Counted from the first letter of the stretch, positions 7,320 to 15,439 are shown. The stretch: DNA of 15,558 nt from Planctomycetaceae bacterium (GCA_005773145.1 SXHS01000215.1:1-15558); one strand, 5' to 3'. A program made the numbers and translations. The notes: generated by a model from the sequence alone, not told the origin.

Positions 7320-7348
7320 ATCATAGCAAGGCGTTTTGGCGTTGTCAC
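7320..7348 (-). promoter_or_regulatory. strong promoter for pair A, predicted leaderless
   Basis: On the minus strand GTGACA (7348-7343) and TATGAT (7325-7320) are separated by exactly 17 bases, each matching the sigma70 consensus at 5 of 6 positions. TGC just before the -10 gives an extended -10 (TGn). Only six bases separate the -10 from the ATG at 7313, so transcription should begin at or next to the A of that ATG. Confidence 0.65.
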
Positions 7349-7376
7349 GTCGACACTTCCGGTCGCAACGCTTGTA

Positions 7377-7423
7377 GGACCCGTATCGGTCCGGGCTGAC
7401 CGGCAATCGGCAAAACCGGGTCC
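7377..7423. repeat. nested inverted repeats in the divergent intergenic region
   Basis: An outer perfect 7-base inverted repeat (GGACCCG 7377-7383 with CGGGTCC 7417-7423) encloses an inner 5-base one (CGGTC 7387-7391 with GACCG 7398-7402). The array lies about 30 bases upstream of the pair A -35 and 140 bases before the kinase gene. It could be an operator or an RNA structure in the kinase leader. The region is GC-rich, so short repeats can arise by chance. Confidence 0.35.
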
Positions 7424-7561
7424 CAGGGGACGTGCTTGGGGGGCCCGCACCGCCGCTCTCGAGGCCACTCCCTGGCGATTCGAGCCTTCGTGTCCACCGC
7501 AAGCTAAGTTTTAGTGCCGTTTATTGCCGCGAGAGCCCCGGATTTCGAAGCGTGAGATTCC

Positions 7562-9970
7562 ATGAACATCATCCGGTCCCGATCGATCACGAACCGTCTC
7601 ATGTTCTTGGCGGGAACGTCTGCGGCCGTGGCTCTTCTGTTGGCGTCGACCATTGGCATCGTCCGCGACTGGCGGGCCATGTGGACGGCAAAGGCCGAGC
7701 AGATGCGAACCCAGGCCGAGATCATCGCTTTCAACAGCACGACGGCGGTCGCGGATCGAGATGAGCGGTCGGCCACTCGGTTGCTGTCCGCACTGGCGTC
7801 GGACCACACCATTGAAATCGCGGCACTCTACGACGACCAGCACCAGCCCATTGCCCAATATTACCGTAACTGTACGACGTCGCTCCCTACGGCGATGGAC
7901 TGGATGGGACATCGCTTCACGGAAAACAGTCATCTGGAATGGCAATCCCCAATCCAGGATCGAGGGGAAATTATTGGGAGCGTCTACTTGCGCGCGAGTC
8001 TCCGAGATGTTGGGAGTCGCATGACCGCCTACCTTTGGACGACAGCCGGGGTGGCCATCTGCTGCTTCGGTATTGCGCTGGTCCTCGCGCGGAAGTTACA
8101 GCGATCGATCTCGATCCCCATTCTCAACCTGGCAAAGGCAACCCATGAGGTCACAGCAAACGGAAATTTCTCTCAACGTGTTTCCGTAATGGATGCTGAT
8201 GAATTAGGTGCACTTTACACCTCCTTCAATCGCATGCTGGAGCATGTTGAGACGTCGCATGGTCGACTACAAGCTCATCAAGTTGAACTGGAGCAGCGCG
8301 TTGCGGAGCGCACCAGCCAACTTGTGGCGGAGATCTCGGAACGAGAACAGACGCAACGCGAGCTCCAGCGGGCCAAGGATGCGGCGGAATCTGCAAATCG
8401 CGCCAAGAGCGAATTCTTGGCAAATATCAGCCATGAAATTCGCACGCCTCTCACTGCGATTCTCGGGTTCACGGACCTGCTGCGAGAGGGGAAGGACCAC
8501 AATACCGACGAGTGGGAGAGTTTCGTTAACGCCATCCACAACAGCGGACGACACCTGCTAGGGTTGCTCAACGATATGCTCGACCTATCCAAAATCGAAG
8601 CCGGACAATTTAAGGTGGAGAGTGTTGGCTGCTCCCCGTCACAAATCGTCGCAGAAGTGACTTCGATCATGCGAGCTAGGGCGAAGGAAAAGGGGTTACA
8701 GTTGGACTACAACTGGGTCGGACCGATTCCCACGGCCATCCAAAGCGACCCGGCAAGACTGCGCCAACTGCTGCTCAATGTTCTGGGAAACGCGATCAAA
8801 TTCACCGAGGACGGACGTGTGCAACTGTTGGCGCAAATCATCCATGCCGATGAAAGGCCACAACTGCAAATTCAGGTCGTCGATACGGGCATCGGAATTC
8901 ACCCCGACAAACTCGATCAGATTTTCACCCCCTTCGGCCAAGCGGACACATCGGTCACCAGGAGATATGGCGGCACGGGCTTGGGGTTGGCCATCTGCCG
9001 CCGCATCGCCGAAGCGATGGGGGGAAGCGTGGAGGTGGACAGCGCTGTGGGGACTGGGAGCATTTTTACCGTGCGCGTGGCAACCGGCCCCTTAAGTGGA
9101 TGCAACATCACCGATCAGCCCGCCGGGGATCTGCTCCCGGAATCGCCGTACACGAGCCCCACAGTCTCGCAGCGCCTAGCCGGCATTCGGGTCTTGGTGG
9201 CCGATGATGGAGACACCAATCGCCGATTGATCCAGGTCATGCTACAACGGGTCGGCGCCGTGGTTGAGTTGGCCGAAAATGGCCAGCAAGCGGTGGATCG
9301 AGCCCTGGCTCAGCCCTTTGACCTCGTGCTCATGGACATGCAGATGCCCGTCATGGATGGCTACACGGCGACGCGTCGGCTGAGACAAGCAGGGTTAACC
9401 ATTCCGATCGTGGCTCTAACCGCCCATGCGATGAAGGGGGACGAAGACAAGGGACGCGCGGCCGGCTGCTCGGACTACCTGACCAAGCCCATCGACCGCG
9501 ACCGGTTGCTGAATGCCATCGCCCACTACGCCTCCCAGAACGCCTCTCAGACCCGAACTGCAACGCCCACTCCACCGGCAACGAACCATACAAACGCCGA
9601 ACGAGACGCGATCCATCCGACGACTGCGTCCCGGACAAACGCTCATGCTACGTTGGCTCAGGGCCGACTGGAATCGACGTTGCCCACTGATGATACCGAA
9701 TTTCGCGAGATCGTCGAGGAATTCATCGAACGCTTCTGCGAGCGTCTTGAACGCATGCGCACTTATTTCGAAAAAGGGGACTACCCGCGTCTCGTGGAAT
9801 TGGCCCATTGGCTCAAGGGGGCGGGTGGCACGGCGGGCTTTCTCGATTTGACCCGCGTTGCGGGCGAGTTGGAACAGGCGGCTCGTGATGCAGCAAAATC
9901 GCAAGCCGCTGCGGCACTCGATCAGCTCGATGGCCTCGCCAACCGAATAGCTTTTCCCCAGCCAACGTAA
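7562..9970 (+). CDS. membrane hybrid histidine kinase (sensor-HAMP-HisKA-HATPase-REC-Hpt)
   Basis: This 802-residue inner-membrane sensor kinase carries a full internal phosphorelay. TM1 (about 13-33) and TM2 (about 157-176) flank a periplasmic domain of about 120 residues resembling CHASE8; the signal is unknown. HAMP follows (about 178-230, P186), then a coiled coil (about 232-285). HisKA has H291 in NISHEIRTPL. The ATPase has N410 (LGNAIKFT), DTGIGI (441-446) and GGTGLGLAI (470-478). REC (about 541-655) has D548/D549, phospho-acceptor D592 (MDMQMPVMDG) and K642. A Thr/Asn/Ala-rich linker of about 45 residues leads to an Hpt domain with H749 in AHWLKGAGG. All key residues are present. An in-frame TGA just upstream supports the ATG at 7562. 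It probably passes phosphate to the REC domain of the HD-GYP protein encoded 53 bases downstream. Confidence 0.94.
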   Translation: MNIIRSRSITNRLMFLAGTSAAVALLLASTIGIVRDWRAMWTAKAEQMRTQAEIIAFNSTTAVADRDERSATRLLSALASDHTIEIAALYDDQHQPIAQYYRNCTTSLPTAMDWMGHRFTENSHLEWQSPIQDRGEIIGSVYLRASLRDVGSRMTAYLWTTAGVAICCFGIALVLARKLQRSISIPILNLAKATHEVTANGNFSQRVSVMDADELGALYTSFNRMLEHVETSHGRLQAHQVELEQRVAERTSQLVAEISEREQTQRELQRAKDAAESANRAKSEFLANISHEIRTPLTAILGFTDLLREGKDHNTDEWESFVNAIHNSGRHLLGLLNDMLDLSKIEAGQFKVESVGCSPSQIVAEVTSIMRARAKEKGLQLDYNWVGPIPTAIQSDPARLRQLLLNVLGNAIKFTEDGRVQLLAQIIHADERPQLQIQVVDTGIGIHPDKLDQIFTPFGQADTSVTRRYGGTGLGLAICRRIAEAMGGSVEVDSAVGTGSIFTVRVATGPLSGCNITDQPAGDLLPESPYTSPTVSQRLAGIRVLVADDGDTNRRLIQVMLQRVGAVVELAENGQQAVDRALAQPFDLVLMDMQMPVMDGYTATRRLRQAGLTIPIVALTAHAMKGDEDKGRAAGCSDYLTKPIDRDRLLNAIAHYASQNASQTRTATPTPPATNHTNAERDAIHPTTASRTNAHATLAQGRLESTLPTDDTEFREIVEEFIERFCERLERMRTYFEKGDYPRLVELAHWLKGAGGTAGFLDLTRVAGELEQAARDAAKSQAAAALDQLDGLANRIAFPQPT

Positions 9971-10023
9971 AACATACTTAGGACTACAAATCGCGGACGA
10001 CCCAACGACAGAGTGAAACAACT

Positions 10024-11328
10024 ATGGAAACAACATGGAACGCGATGCCAGGCATGATTGCGTCGCCCATCCGAACCCGTCCGGACGGATTGGGGACGAT
10101 TGACGGGGTCACGAATTCGCCGAACGCGGTCGCACACATGGATCAGATGCTGCGCGAAATTGAGGTTCAGTTGACTTCCGTGGAGACACCGGTTCGTCCG
10201 TTGTCGTCACCGGAGTTGAGTCACGCTCGTATTCTGGTGATCGACGATGAGCCGCTCAACATCCGAGTAGTCCAGAAATACCTGCGGGAGTTCGGCTATC
10301 ATCAGGTCTCGGGGGTTACGGATCCCCTATTCGCGATGGAGGCAATTCACACGCAACGTCCCGATGTCGTGCTGCTGGATGTGATGATGCCTCAGATCAG
10401 CGGCTACGAGGTGCTCCGTTTGATCCGACAGGACTCGCAGTGGGCTCATCTTCCGGTCTTGATTCTGACCGCATCCTGCGATCGCGAAACTCGCGTCGCG
10501 GTATTGGAACTTGGTGCAACCGATTTTCTTTCCAAGCCGATCGACCCCAGCGAATTGAAGCCACGTGTCCGAAACGCGTTGATCGCGAAGAATTATCACG
10601 ACAGTATCACGGAATATGCGCGTACTTTGGAGCAACGCGTTCGGCAGCGCACCATTGATCTGGAAGTCTCGCGGCGTGAATTGGTCCACTGTCTTGCACG
10701 TGCCGGCGAATTTCGTGATACCGATACGGGGCACCACGTGATGCGAGTCGGCCGCTTCGCCGGACTCATCGCCCGAGCCATGGGGCATGACAATGAGTAT
10801 GTGGACATGCTGGAACAGGCAGCTCAGCTGCACGACATCGGCAAAATCGCCATCCCAGATGAAATCTTGCGCCATCCGGGCAAACTCAGCCCTGAAGAGT
10901 TCGAGCACATGCAGAAACATGCCTTGTTCGGAAAGAAGATCATTCAAAGTCTCGCCCCACCCGATGCCGACGTGCTACGACGCCACACCTTGGCAGGCCA
11001 GTCGATCCTCGACACTTCGAAATCCCCGCTGATTCAAATGGCGTCCCGCATTGCGGTGACGCATCACGAACGGTGGGACGGGACCGGCTATCCGCTGGGC
11101 TTGGCCGGGGACGACATTCCCCTGGAAGGGCGTATTACGGCAGTGGCCGATGTTTTCGATGCCCTCGCCAGCAAGAGGCCCTACAAGCCCGCCTTCCCCT
11201 TCGAAAAATGCTGCCAGATCGTCTTTGATGACAGCGGCAAACACTTCGACCCGCGCGTGGTCGAGGCATTTGCCGCACAGCGGCAGATCATTGCCGAGGT
11301 GCAAATTGCATTTGCCGATCCAGAATAA
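10024..11328 (+). CDS. REC-HD-GYP response regulator, predicted cyclic-di-GMP phosphodiesterase
   Basis: This 434-residue cytosolic regulator is predicted to hydrolyse cyclic di-GMP when its receiver is phosphorylated. A poorly conserved N-terminal stretch (1-66) precedes REC (about 68-185), with D74/D75, phospho-acceptor D119 (LLDVMMP) and K171. A helical linker (about 190-222) leads to HD-GYP (about 223-420): H237/H238, H270-D271 (QLHDIGK), H299, H347-H348 in HHERWDGTGYP (347-357) and D376. The metal and signature residues are intact, so it should be active. Between the HD motif and the HH block there are two similar His-x3-Gly units, at H299 and H321, 22 residues apart, making this section longer than usual. 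It follows the hybrid kinase gene by 53 bases on the same strand, so an operon and cognate pairing are likely. No good Shine-Dalgarno precedes 10024, so the exact start is less certain. Confidence 0.93.
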   Translation: METTWNAMPGMIASPIRTRPDGLGTIDGVTNSPNAVAHMDQMLREIEVQLTSVETPVRPLSSPELSHARILVIDDEPLNIRVVQKYLREFGYHQVSGVTDPLFAMEAIHTQRPDVVLLDVMMPQISGYEVLRLIRQDSQWAHLPVLILTASCDRETRVAVLELGATDFLSKPIDPSELKPRVRNALIAKNYHDSITEYARTLEQRVRQRTIDLEVSRRELVHCLARAGEFRDTDTGHHVMRVGRFAGLIARAMGHDNEYVDMLEQAAQLHDIGKIAIPDEILRHPGKLSPEEFEHMQKHALFGKKIIQSLAPPDADVLRRHTLAGQSILDTSKSPLIQMASRIAVTHHERWDGTGYPLGLAGDDIPLEGRITAVADVFDALASKRPYKPAFPFEKCCQIVFDDSGKHFDPRVVEAFAAQRQIIAEVQIAFADPE

Positions 11329-11372
11329 TTGGCCAGGACGTTGGGGGATGTAGTCGTCCCTGCACTCAGTAA

Positions 11373-12875
11373 TCAACCGAGCAGAGCGTGCACGGGCGAG
11401 CCGCCAATATCCGTAAGCCGATGATGGCGCCCCTGGAACTTGAACGTCAACCGTTCGTGGTCGATCCCAAGACAGTGCAGGATTGTGGCGTTCAGGTCAT
11501 GCACATGCACGGGATCGCGCGTGATGTTGTAACTGAAATCATCCGTTTCGCCGTAGGACATTCCCCCGCGCGTGCCCCCGCCAGCCATCCAGACGGTGAA
11601 ACAACGAGGATGGTGATCCCTTCCATAGTTGTTGGCGGTTAGGTCCCCCTGGCAATAGACGGTGCGTCCGAATTCACCGGCCCAGACTATCAGCGTATCG
11701 TCCAATAGGCCGCGCTGCTTCAGATCGCGAATCAACGCGGCCGTGGGCTGATCGGTCGCCCGGCACTGGATGCCGAGATTGGCCGGCAGATCGGAATGCT
11801 GATCCCAACCCCGATGGCACAATTGCACGCAGCGCACCCCCCTCTCGATCATGCGGCGGGCCAACAGACAGTTGGCCGCGTACGAACCCGGTTGCTCGAC
11901 CTCGGGACCATACAACGCGCGAATGTGTTCGGGCTCTCCCGACAGATCGACCAAATCGGGGAGCGAAACTTGCATGCGGCCCGCCAACTCATACTGGGCG
12001 ATGCGCGTGGCAATTTCTGGATCGCCAAATTCCTGATACTTGAATTGGTTGATCCGTCGCACGTCGGCCAACATCTCCCCGCGCAGCTCGTGACTCATGC
12101 CCGGCGGATTGGTCAAATACAACACGGGATCCCCCGCGCCGCGAAAGCGCACACCCTGATGTCGCGTAGGGAGAAAGCCGCTTCCCCACAAACGCGCATA
12201 CAACGGCTGGTCACCCGCCTTGCGCGAAGCGGACAGCAAGACCACAAAAGAGGGCAGGTTCTGATTTTCCGATCCCAGGGCGTACGAGATCCACGCCCCG
12301 AAACTCGGCCGCCCCGCCCGCTCACTCCCCGTCAACAAAAACGTAATGGCCGGATCGTGGTTGATCGCATCGGTGTGCGTGGACTTAATAAAACAAAGTT
12401 CATCGGCCACCGTCGCCGTGTGTGGCAACAGTTCACTAATCCAGTTCCCCGCTTGGCCTCGTCGGGCAAACTGGAATTGCGCGGGGACGATGGAGAGCTG
12501 ACTTTGCTTCGAAGTCATCGTCGTGATCCGTTGACCGCGACGTACGGAATCTGGTAGTTCCTTGCCGCGCATCGCGGCCAATGCGGGCTTGTAGTCGAAC
12601 AAATCCAGTTGGGATGGCCCCCCTGATTGGCACAAGTAGATCACATGCCGCGCCCGCGGTGGGAAATGCGATACGAGCCCCAGGGATGAGTCCCCCGACC
12701 GCAGAGGGCCACCCCGCCGCACCTCGTCCGCCTCGGCGTCTTGCCCGAGCAAATGGGCCAACGCAACTGTCCCGAGCCCAATCCCCGTACCGCGCAGAAA
12801 ACTGCGGCGTGCCATCACGTCTGGCGCGAGCCGCTCCTTGTTACCTGTTGTGGTCGGGTCGTTGCCGCTATTCAC
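11373..12875 (-). CDS. DUF1501 protein, Tat-exported, pair B
   Basis: This 500-residue protein is a second DUF1501 member. A strong twin-arginine signal is present (ARRSFLRGTGIGLGTVALAHLL region, R23-R24). Family blocks are SGGPSQLDLFDYKP (84-97), GWDQHSDLP (356-364), WAGEFGRT (398-405), YGRDHHPRCFTVWMAGGG (417-434) and HVHDLNATILHCLGIDH (457-473). The start is a GTG at 12875 that overlaps the end of the upstream gene by 8 bases, with GGTGA three bases before it, so translation is probably coupled. An internal ATG at 12815 gives MARRSFL and is the alternative, but its AAGGAG lies too far upstream. The product is exported folded, with unknown substrate, and is expected to act with the cytochrome-type partner. 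It is aligned throughout with, but clearly diverged from, the pair A DUF1501 protein. Confidence 0.92.
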   Translation of the reverse strand: MNSGNDPTTTGNKERLAPDVMARRSFLRGTGIGLGTVALAHLLGQDAEADEVRRGGPLRSGDSSLGLVSHFPPRARHVIYLCQSGGPSQLDLFDYKPALAAMRGKELPDSVRRGQRITTMTSKQSQLSIVPAQFQFARRGQAGNWISELLPHTATVADELCFIKSTHTDAINHDPAITFLLTGSERAGRPSFGAWISYALGSENQNLPSFVVLLSASRKAGDQPLYARLWGSGFLPTRHQGVRFRGAGDPVLYLTNPPGMSHELRGEMLADVRRINQFKYQEFGDPEIATRIAQYELAGRMQVSLPDLVDLSGEPEHIRALYGPEVEQPGSYAANCLLARRMIERGVRCVQLCHRGWDQHSDLPANLGIQCRATDQPTAALIRDLKQRGLLDDTLIVWAGEFGRTVYCQGDLTANNYGRDHHPRCFTVWMAGGGTRGGMSYGETDDFSYNITRDPVHVHDLNATILHCLGIDHERLTFKFQGRHHRLTDIGGSPVHALLG

Positions 12876-15234
12876 GGGTCACCGTTTCGTCCAGGTTCAA
12901 AATCGTGTTTGCCAAAACCGTATACGCGCCCCACTCGACGACCGGTAACGGCGAATCGGGTGTCGACTGGCCAACGTGGATCAATTTTTCGGCATCGGCG
13001 GGTGTGGATTGCAAGTGCGTTCGATAGCGCTGCCAGCCCGCAGTCAATGCCTGCAATTCCAACTCCGTCGGCCAGCGAGCCGTGGCCAAGCGGAAGCCCC
13101 AACGAATACGATCCGTCAACGACTCTCCCCCCTCGGACATCATCCGTCGAGCCAAATGACGCGCGGCCTCGATGACTGTCACGTCGTTCATCAGGTTCAA
13201 GGCCTGCATGGGCGTGTTGGTAACTGGGCGACGAAGTGCGCAGACCTCGCGGTCCGGTGAATCGAACATGGACATGCTGGGCGGGGGTATGGTGCGACGC
13301 CAAAAACTATACAGACTGCGTCGGTAAATCCCGTCGCGTGTATCGTGCTGGTAACCATCTGAATACGCACCACTTGACCCCTCGGCCAACTCTTGCCACA
13401 GCCCGTCCGGTTGATAGGGACGCACCGGTGGTCCCCCCATCTTGAAGACCAACAGTCCGGAGAGGGCGAGCGCTTGATCACGCAGTACTTCTCCTGCCAA
13501 TCGAAAGCGGGCGCCGCGTCCCAACCAACGGTTGGTCGGATCGCGTTCCAACCTTTCAGGTGAAACCCGTGAGGCCTGTCGATACGTTTGACTCATCACC
13601 ATCAACCGCTGCAGTCGCTTGGTATCCCAGCCGCTGCGCCGATACTCACTGGCGAGCCAGTCCAACAACTCAGGATGCGACGGCTGTTGACCCTGGGCGC
13701 CAAAATCCTCCATGGTATCCACCAGGCCTTGGCCGAAATGCAACTGCCATAGTCGGTTGACCGCGACGCGCGCCGTGAGCGGATGATTCGAGTCCAACAG
13801 CCACTCCGCCAGCCCCAACCGATTATTGGGCGCTTCGCGCGGCCAGGGGGCGAGGGCCGTGGGGACGCCGGCCTCCAGCGGTTCGCCCGGCTTGTCGTAT
13901 TGCCCGCGCACCAACAAGAAGGTCTCACGCGGGGGGCCATCCTGCAGAACCATCGTGTCCGGTATGTCCTTCGTGAGTTGCTCGCGACGCGCTGCCAGCG
14001 CTTCGCGGCGGGGATCCTCGGCCTCCCATTGTTGCAGTTGGCGATCGATGTGGTCCAACAGCCGCTGCGTGGACCGCGGCGCGACGTGAATCGTCGGTGG
14101 CGAATTGTGGCGATAGACGCCCTTCTCCGGAATCTGATTGAAGAGGGCATACAACTGGTAGAAGTCCCGTTGCGAGATCGCGTCGTACTTATGGTCGTGG
14201 CAGCGTGCGCACTCCAGCGTGACTCCCATCCACACCGCGCCGAACGTCACGACTCGGTCCACGATGTATTCATTGTGGAACTCGGCCTCAATCGATCCCC
14301 CTTCACCATTGGTGCGATTATTGCGAAAGAATCCGGTCGCCAAGACCTGCTCCGGAAAGCCGTTTGGCACCAGGTCCCCAGCGATCTGGTTGCGCGTGAA
14401 ATGGTCGTAAGGGAGTCCATCGTTGTGGACATCGATCACCCAATCCCGCCAGCGCCACATGCTGCGCGGCTCGTCATCCTGATAGCCATCGGTGTCCGCA
14501 TACCGCGCGGCGTCCAACCATGGCACGGCCATGCGCTCGCCGTATTGCGGAGAAGCCAGCAGGCGGTCGACCAGCCGCTCGTAGGCGAGTGGCGATTCGT
14601 CCGCTAAGTGGGCGTCCAAGTCCTCAAGTGCGATGGGGAGCCCCGTCAGGTCCAGTGCCACGCGTCGCGCCAGTGCTGCTCGGTCAGCAGCAGGAGATGG
14701 CTTCATGCCCTCAATCTCCAGCCGGGCCAAGACAAAACTATCAATGGAGTTTACCCCCCACTCCGCTCCATGCACTGCGGGCAAGGGGGGCCGACGAGGC
14801 GGAACCAGCGACCAATGCGGTTGCCACACCGCGCCCTCCTCGATCCATCGACCCAACGTGGCCACCTGTTCGAGCGTGGGACGCTGTTTAGCCCCCGCCG
14901 GAGGCATTTGGATCGCCGAATCGTGCGATATCATTCTCTGGTACAACACGCTCGCGGCGGCATTTCCTGGCACAACCAGTGGGCCATCACCGACTTGAGC
15001 CGCCAGGCCAGCTTCGGTGTCCAATCGCAGATCGGCTTGGCGCTTGGATGTATCCATCCCATGACAGACAAAGCAGGCGTCCGCCAATATCGGTCGCACA
15101 TCGCGCGCAAACTCCAATTGTGCCGGCGGCACAGCCGCACCCACACGCGGCATGGCTCCCTGGGTCAAGAACACCAGAGACCAGACACAGGCCATCCAGC
15201 GCGGGTCGTATTGACGGAGCAAGCAACGGGCCAT
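12868..15234 (-). CDS. secreted PSCyt1-DUF1549-DUF1553 protein, pair B
   Basis: The product has 788 residues from the ATG at 15234. AAGGAA lies 10 bases upstream of that ATG; an in-frame TTG at 15243 would leave almost no spacing. A signal sequence covers roughly the first 35 residues. Numbered from the TTG, which adds three residues, PSCyt1 (about 42-142) has C57-F-V-C60-H61 and QMPPAG (112-117). DUF1549 (about 164-370) has C345-A-R-C348-H349 followed by DHKYD. DUF1553 runs from about 470 to the end, with RVAVNRLWQLHFGQGLVDT at 492-510. Unlike pair A, it lacks the beta-rich central domain, which explains most of the length difference. The C terminus LNLDETVTRE matches that of pair A. It overlaps the following DUF1501 gene by 8 bases, so the two form one operon. 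Substrate and electron partner are unknown. Confidence 0.91.
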   Translation of the reverse strand: MARCLLRQYDPRWMACVWSLVFLTQGAMPRVGAAVPPAQLEFARDVRPILADACFVCHGMDTSKRQADLRLDTEAGLAAQVGDGPLVVPGNAAASVLYQRMISHDSAIQMPPAGAKQRPTLEQVATLGRWIEEGAVWQPHWSLVPPRRPPLPAVHGAEWGVNSIDSFVLARLEIEGMKPSPAADRAALARRVALDLTGLPIALEDLDAHLADESPLAYERLVDRLLASPQYGERMAVPWLDAARYADTDGYQDDEPRSMWRWRDWVIDVHNDGLPYDHFTRNQIAGDLVPNGFPEQVLATGFFRNNRTNGEGGSIEAEFHNEYIVDRVVTFGAVWMGVTLECARCHDHKYDAISQRDFYQLYALFNQIPEKGVYRHNSPPTIHVAPRSTQRLLDHIDRQLQQWEAEDPRREALAARREQLTKDIPDTMVLQDGPPRETFLLVRGQYDKPGEPLEAGVPTALAPWPREAPNNRLGLAEWLLDSNHPLTARVAVNRLWQLHFGQGLVDTMEDFGAQGQQPSHPELLDWLASEYRRSGWDTKRLQRLMVMSQTYRQASRVSPERLERDPTNRWLGRGARFRLAGEVLRDQALALSGLLVFKMGGPPVRPYQPDGLWQELAEGSSGAYSDGYQHDTRDGIYRRSLYSFWRRTIPPPSMSMFDSPDREVCALRRPVTNTPMQALNLMNDVTVIEAARHLARRMMSEGGESLTDRIRWGFRLATARWPTELELQALTAGWQRYRTHLQSTPADAEKLIHVGQSTPDSPLPVVEWGAYTVLANTILNLDETVTRE

Positions 15235-15244
15235 GCGAAACAAG

Positions 15245-15250
15245 TTCCTT
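15245..15250 (-). promoter_or_regulatory. Shine-Dalgarno deciding the pair B start
   Basis: On the minus strand AAGGAA (15250-15245) lies 10 bases before the ATG at 15234 and only 1 base before the in-frame TTG at 15243. This favours the ATG. Confidence 0.55.
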
Positions 15251-15291
15251 CACGGCGTCTTGTTTGTTTTGTTGGGCAGACAGGAGCCACC

Positions 15292-15300
15292 ATTCTACCA
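15292..15300 (-). promoter_or_regulatory. candidate extended -10 promoter for pair B
   Basis: On the minus strand TGG-TAGAAT (15300-15292) has the TGn extension and matches TATAAT at 5 of 6 positions. The -35 is weak: the best candidate is TTGTCG, only 15 bases upstream. The predicted start is near 15285, giving a leader of about 50 bases before the ATG at 15234. Extended -10 promoters often tolerate a poor -35. Confidence 0.45.
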
Positions 15301-15439
15301 TGCCGGTGCACTCGACAACACACATGCATTACGTCACCCATCTAGCATCCGCCCGAGTCTTGGCCCCATAGGGCAACGCCGTGACGGATTGTTGTCGGGG
15401 CAAAGGGGTTCTCTCGTTCCCAGGCTTCCCCATGCCGTG

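Noticed and set aside
7314..7502. Upstream start for the pair A cytochrome-type gene at 7502
   Set aside because: The extra 63 residues do not look like a signal peptide and would place the start upstream of the strong promoter at 7320-7348.
11336..11359. GGACG/CGTCC inverted repeat between the HD-GYP and DUF1501 genes as a terminator
   Set aside because: A 5-base stem with a 14-base loop and no T-run is too weak to support the call.
11796..12557. 253-codon plus-strand ORF
   Set aside because: It is antisense to the pair B DUF1501 gene. Long open shadow frames are common at this GC content.
13783..14607. 274-codon plus-strand ORF
   Set aside because: It is antisense to the pair B DUF1549/DUF1553 gene, with no domain and no ribosome-binding site seen.
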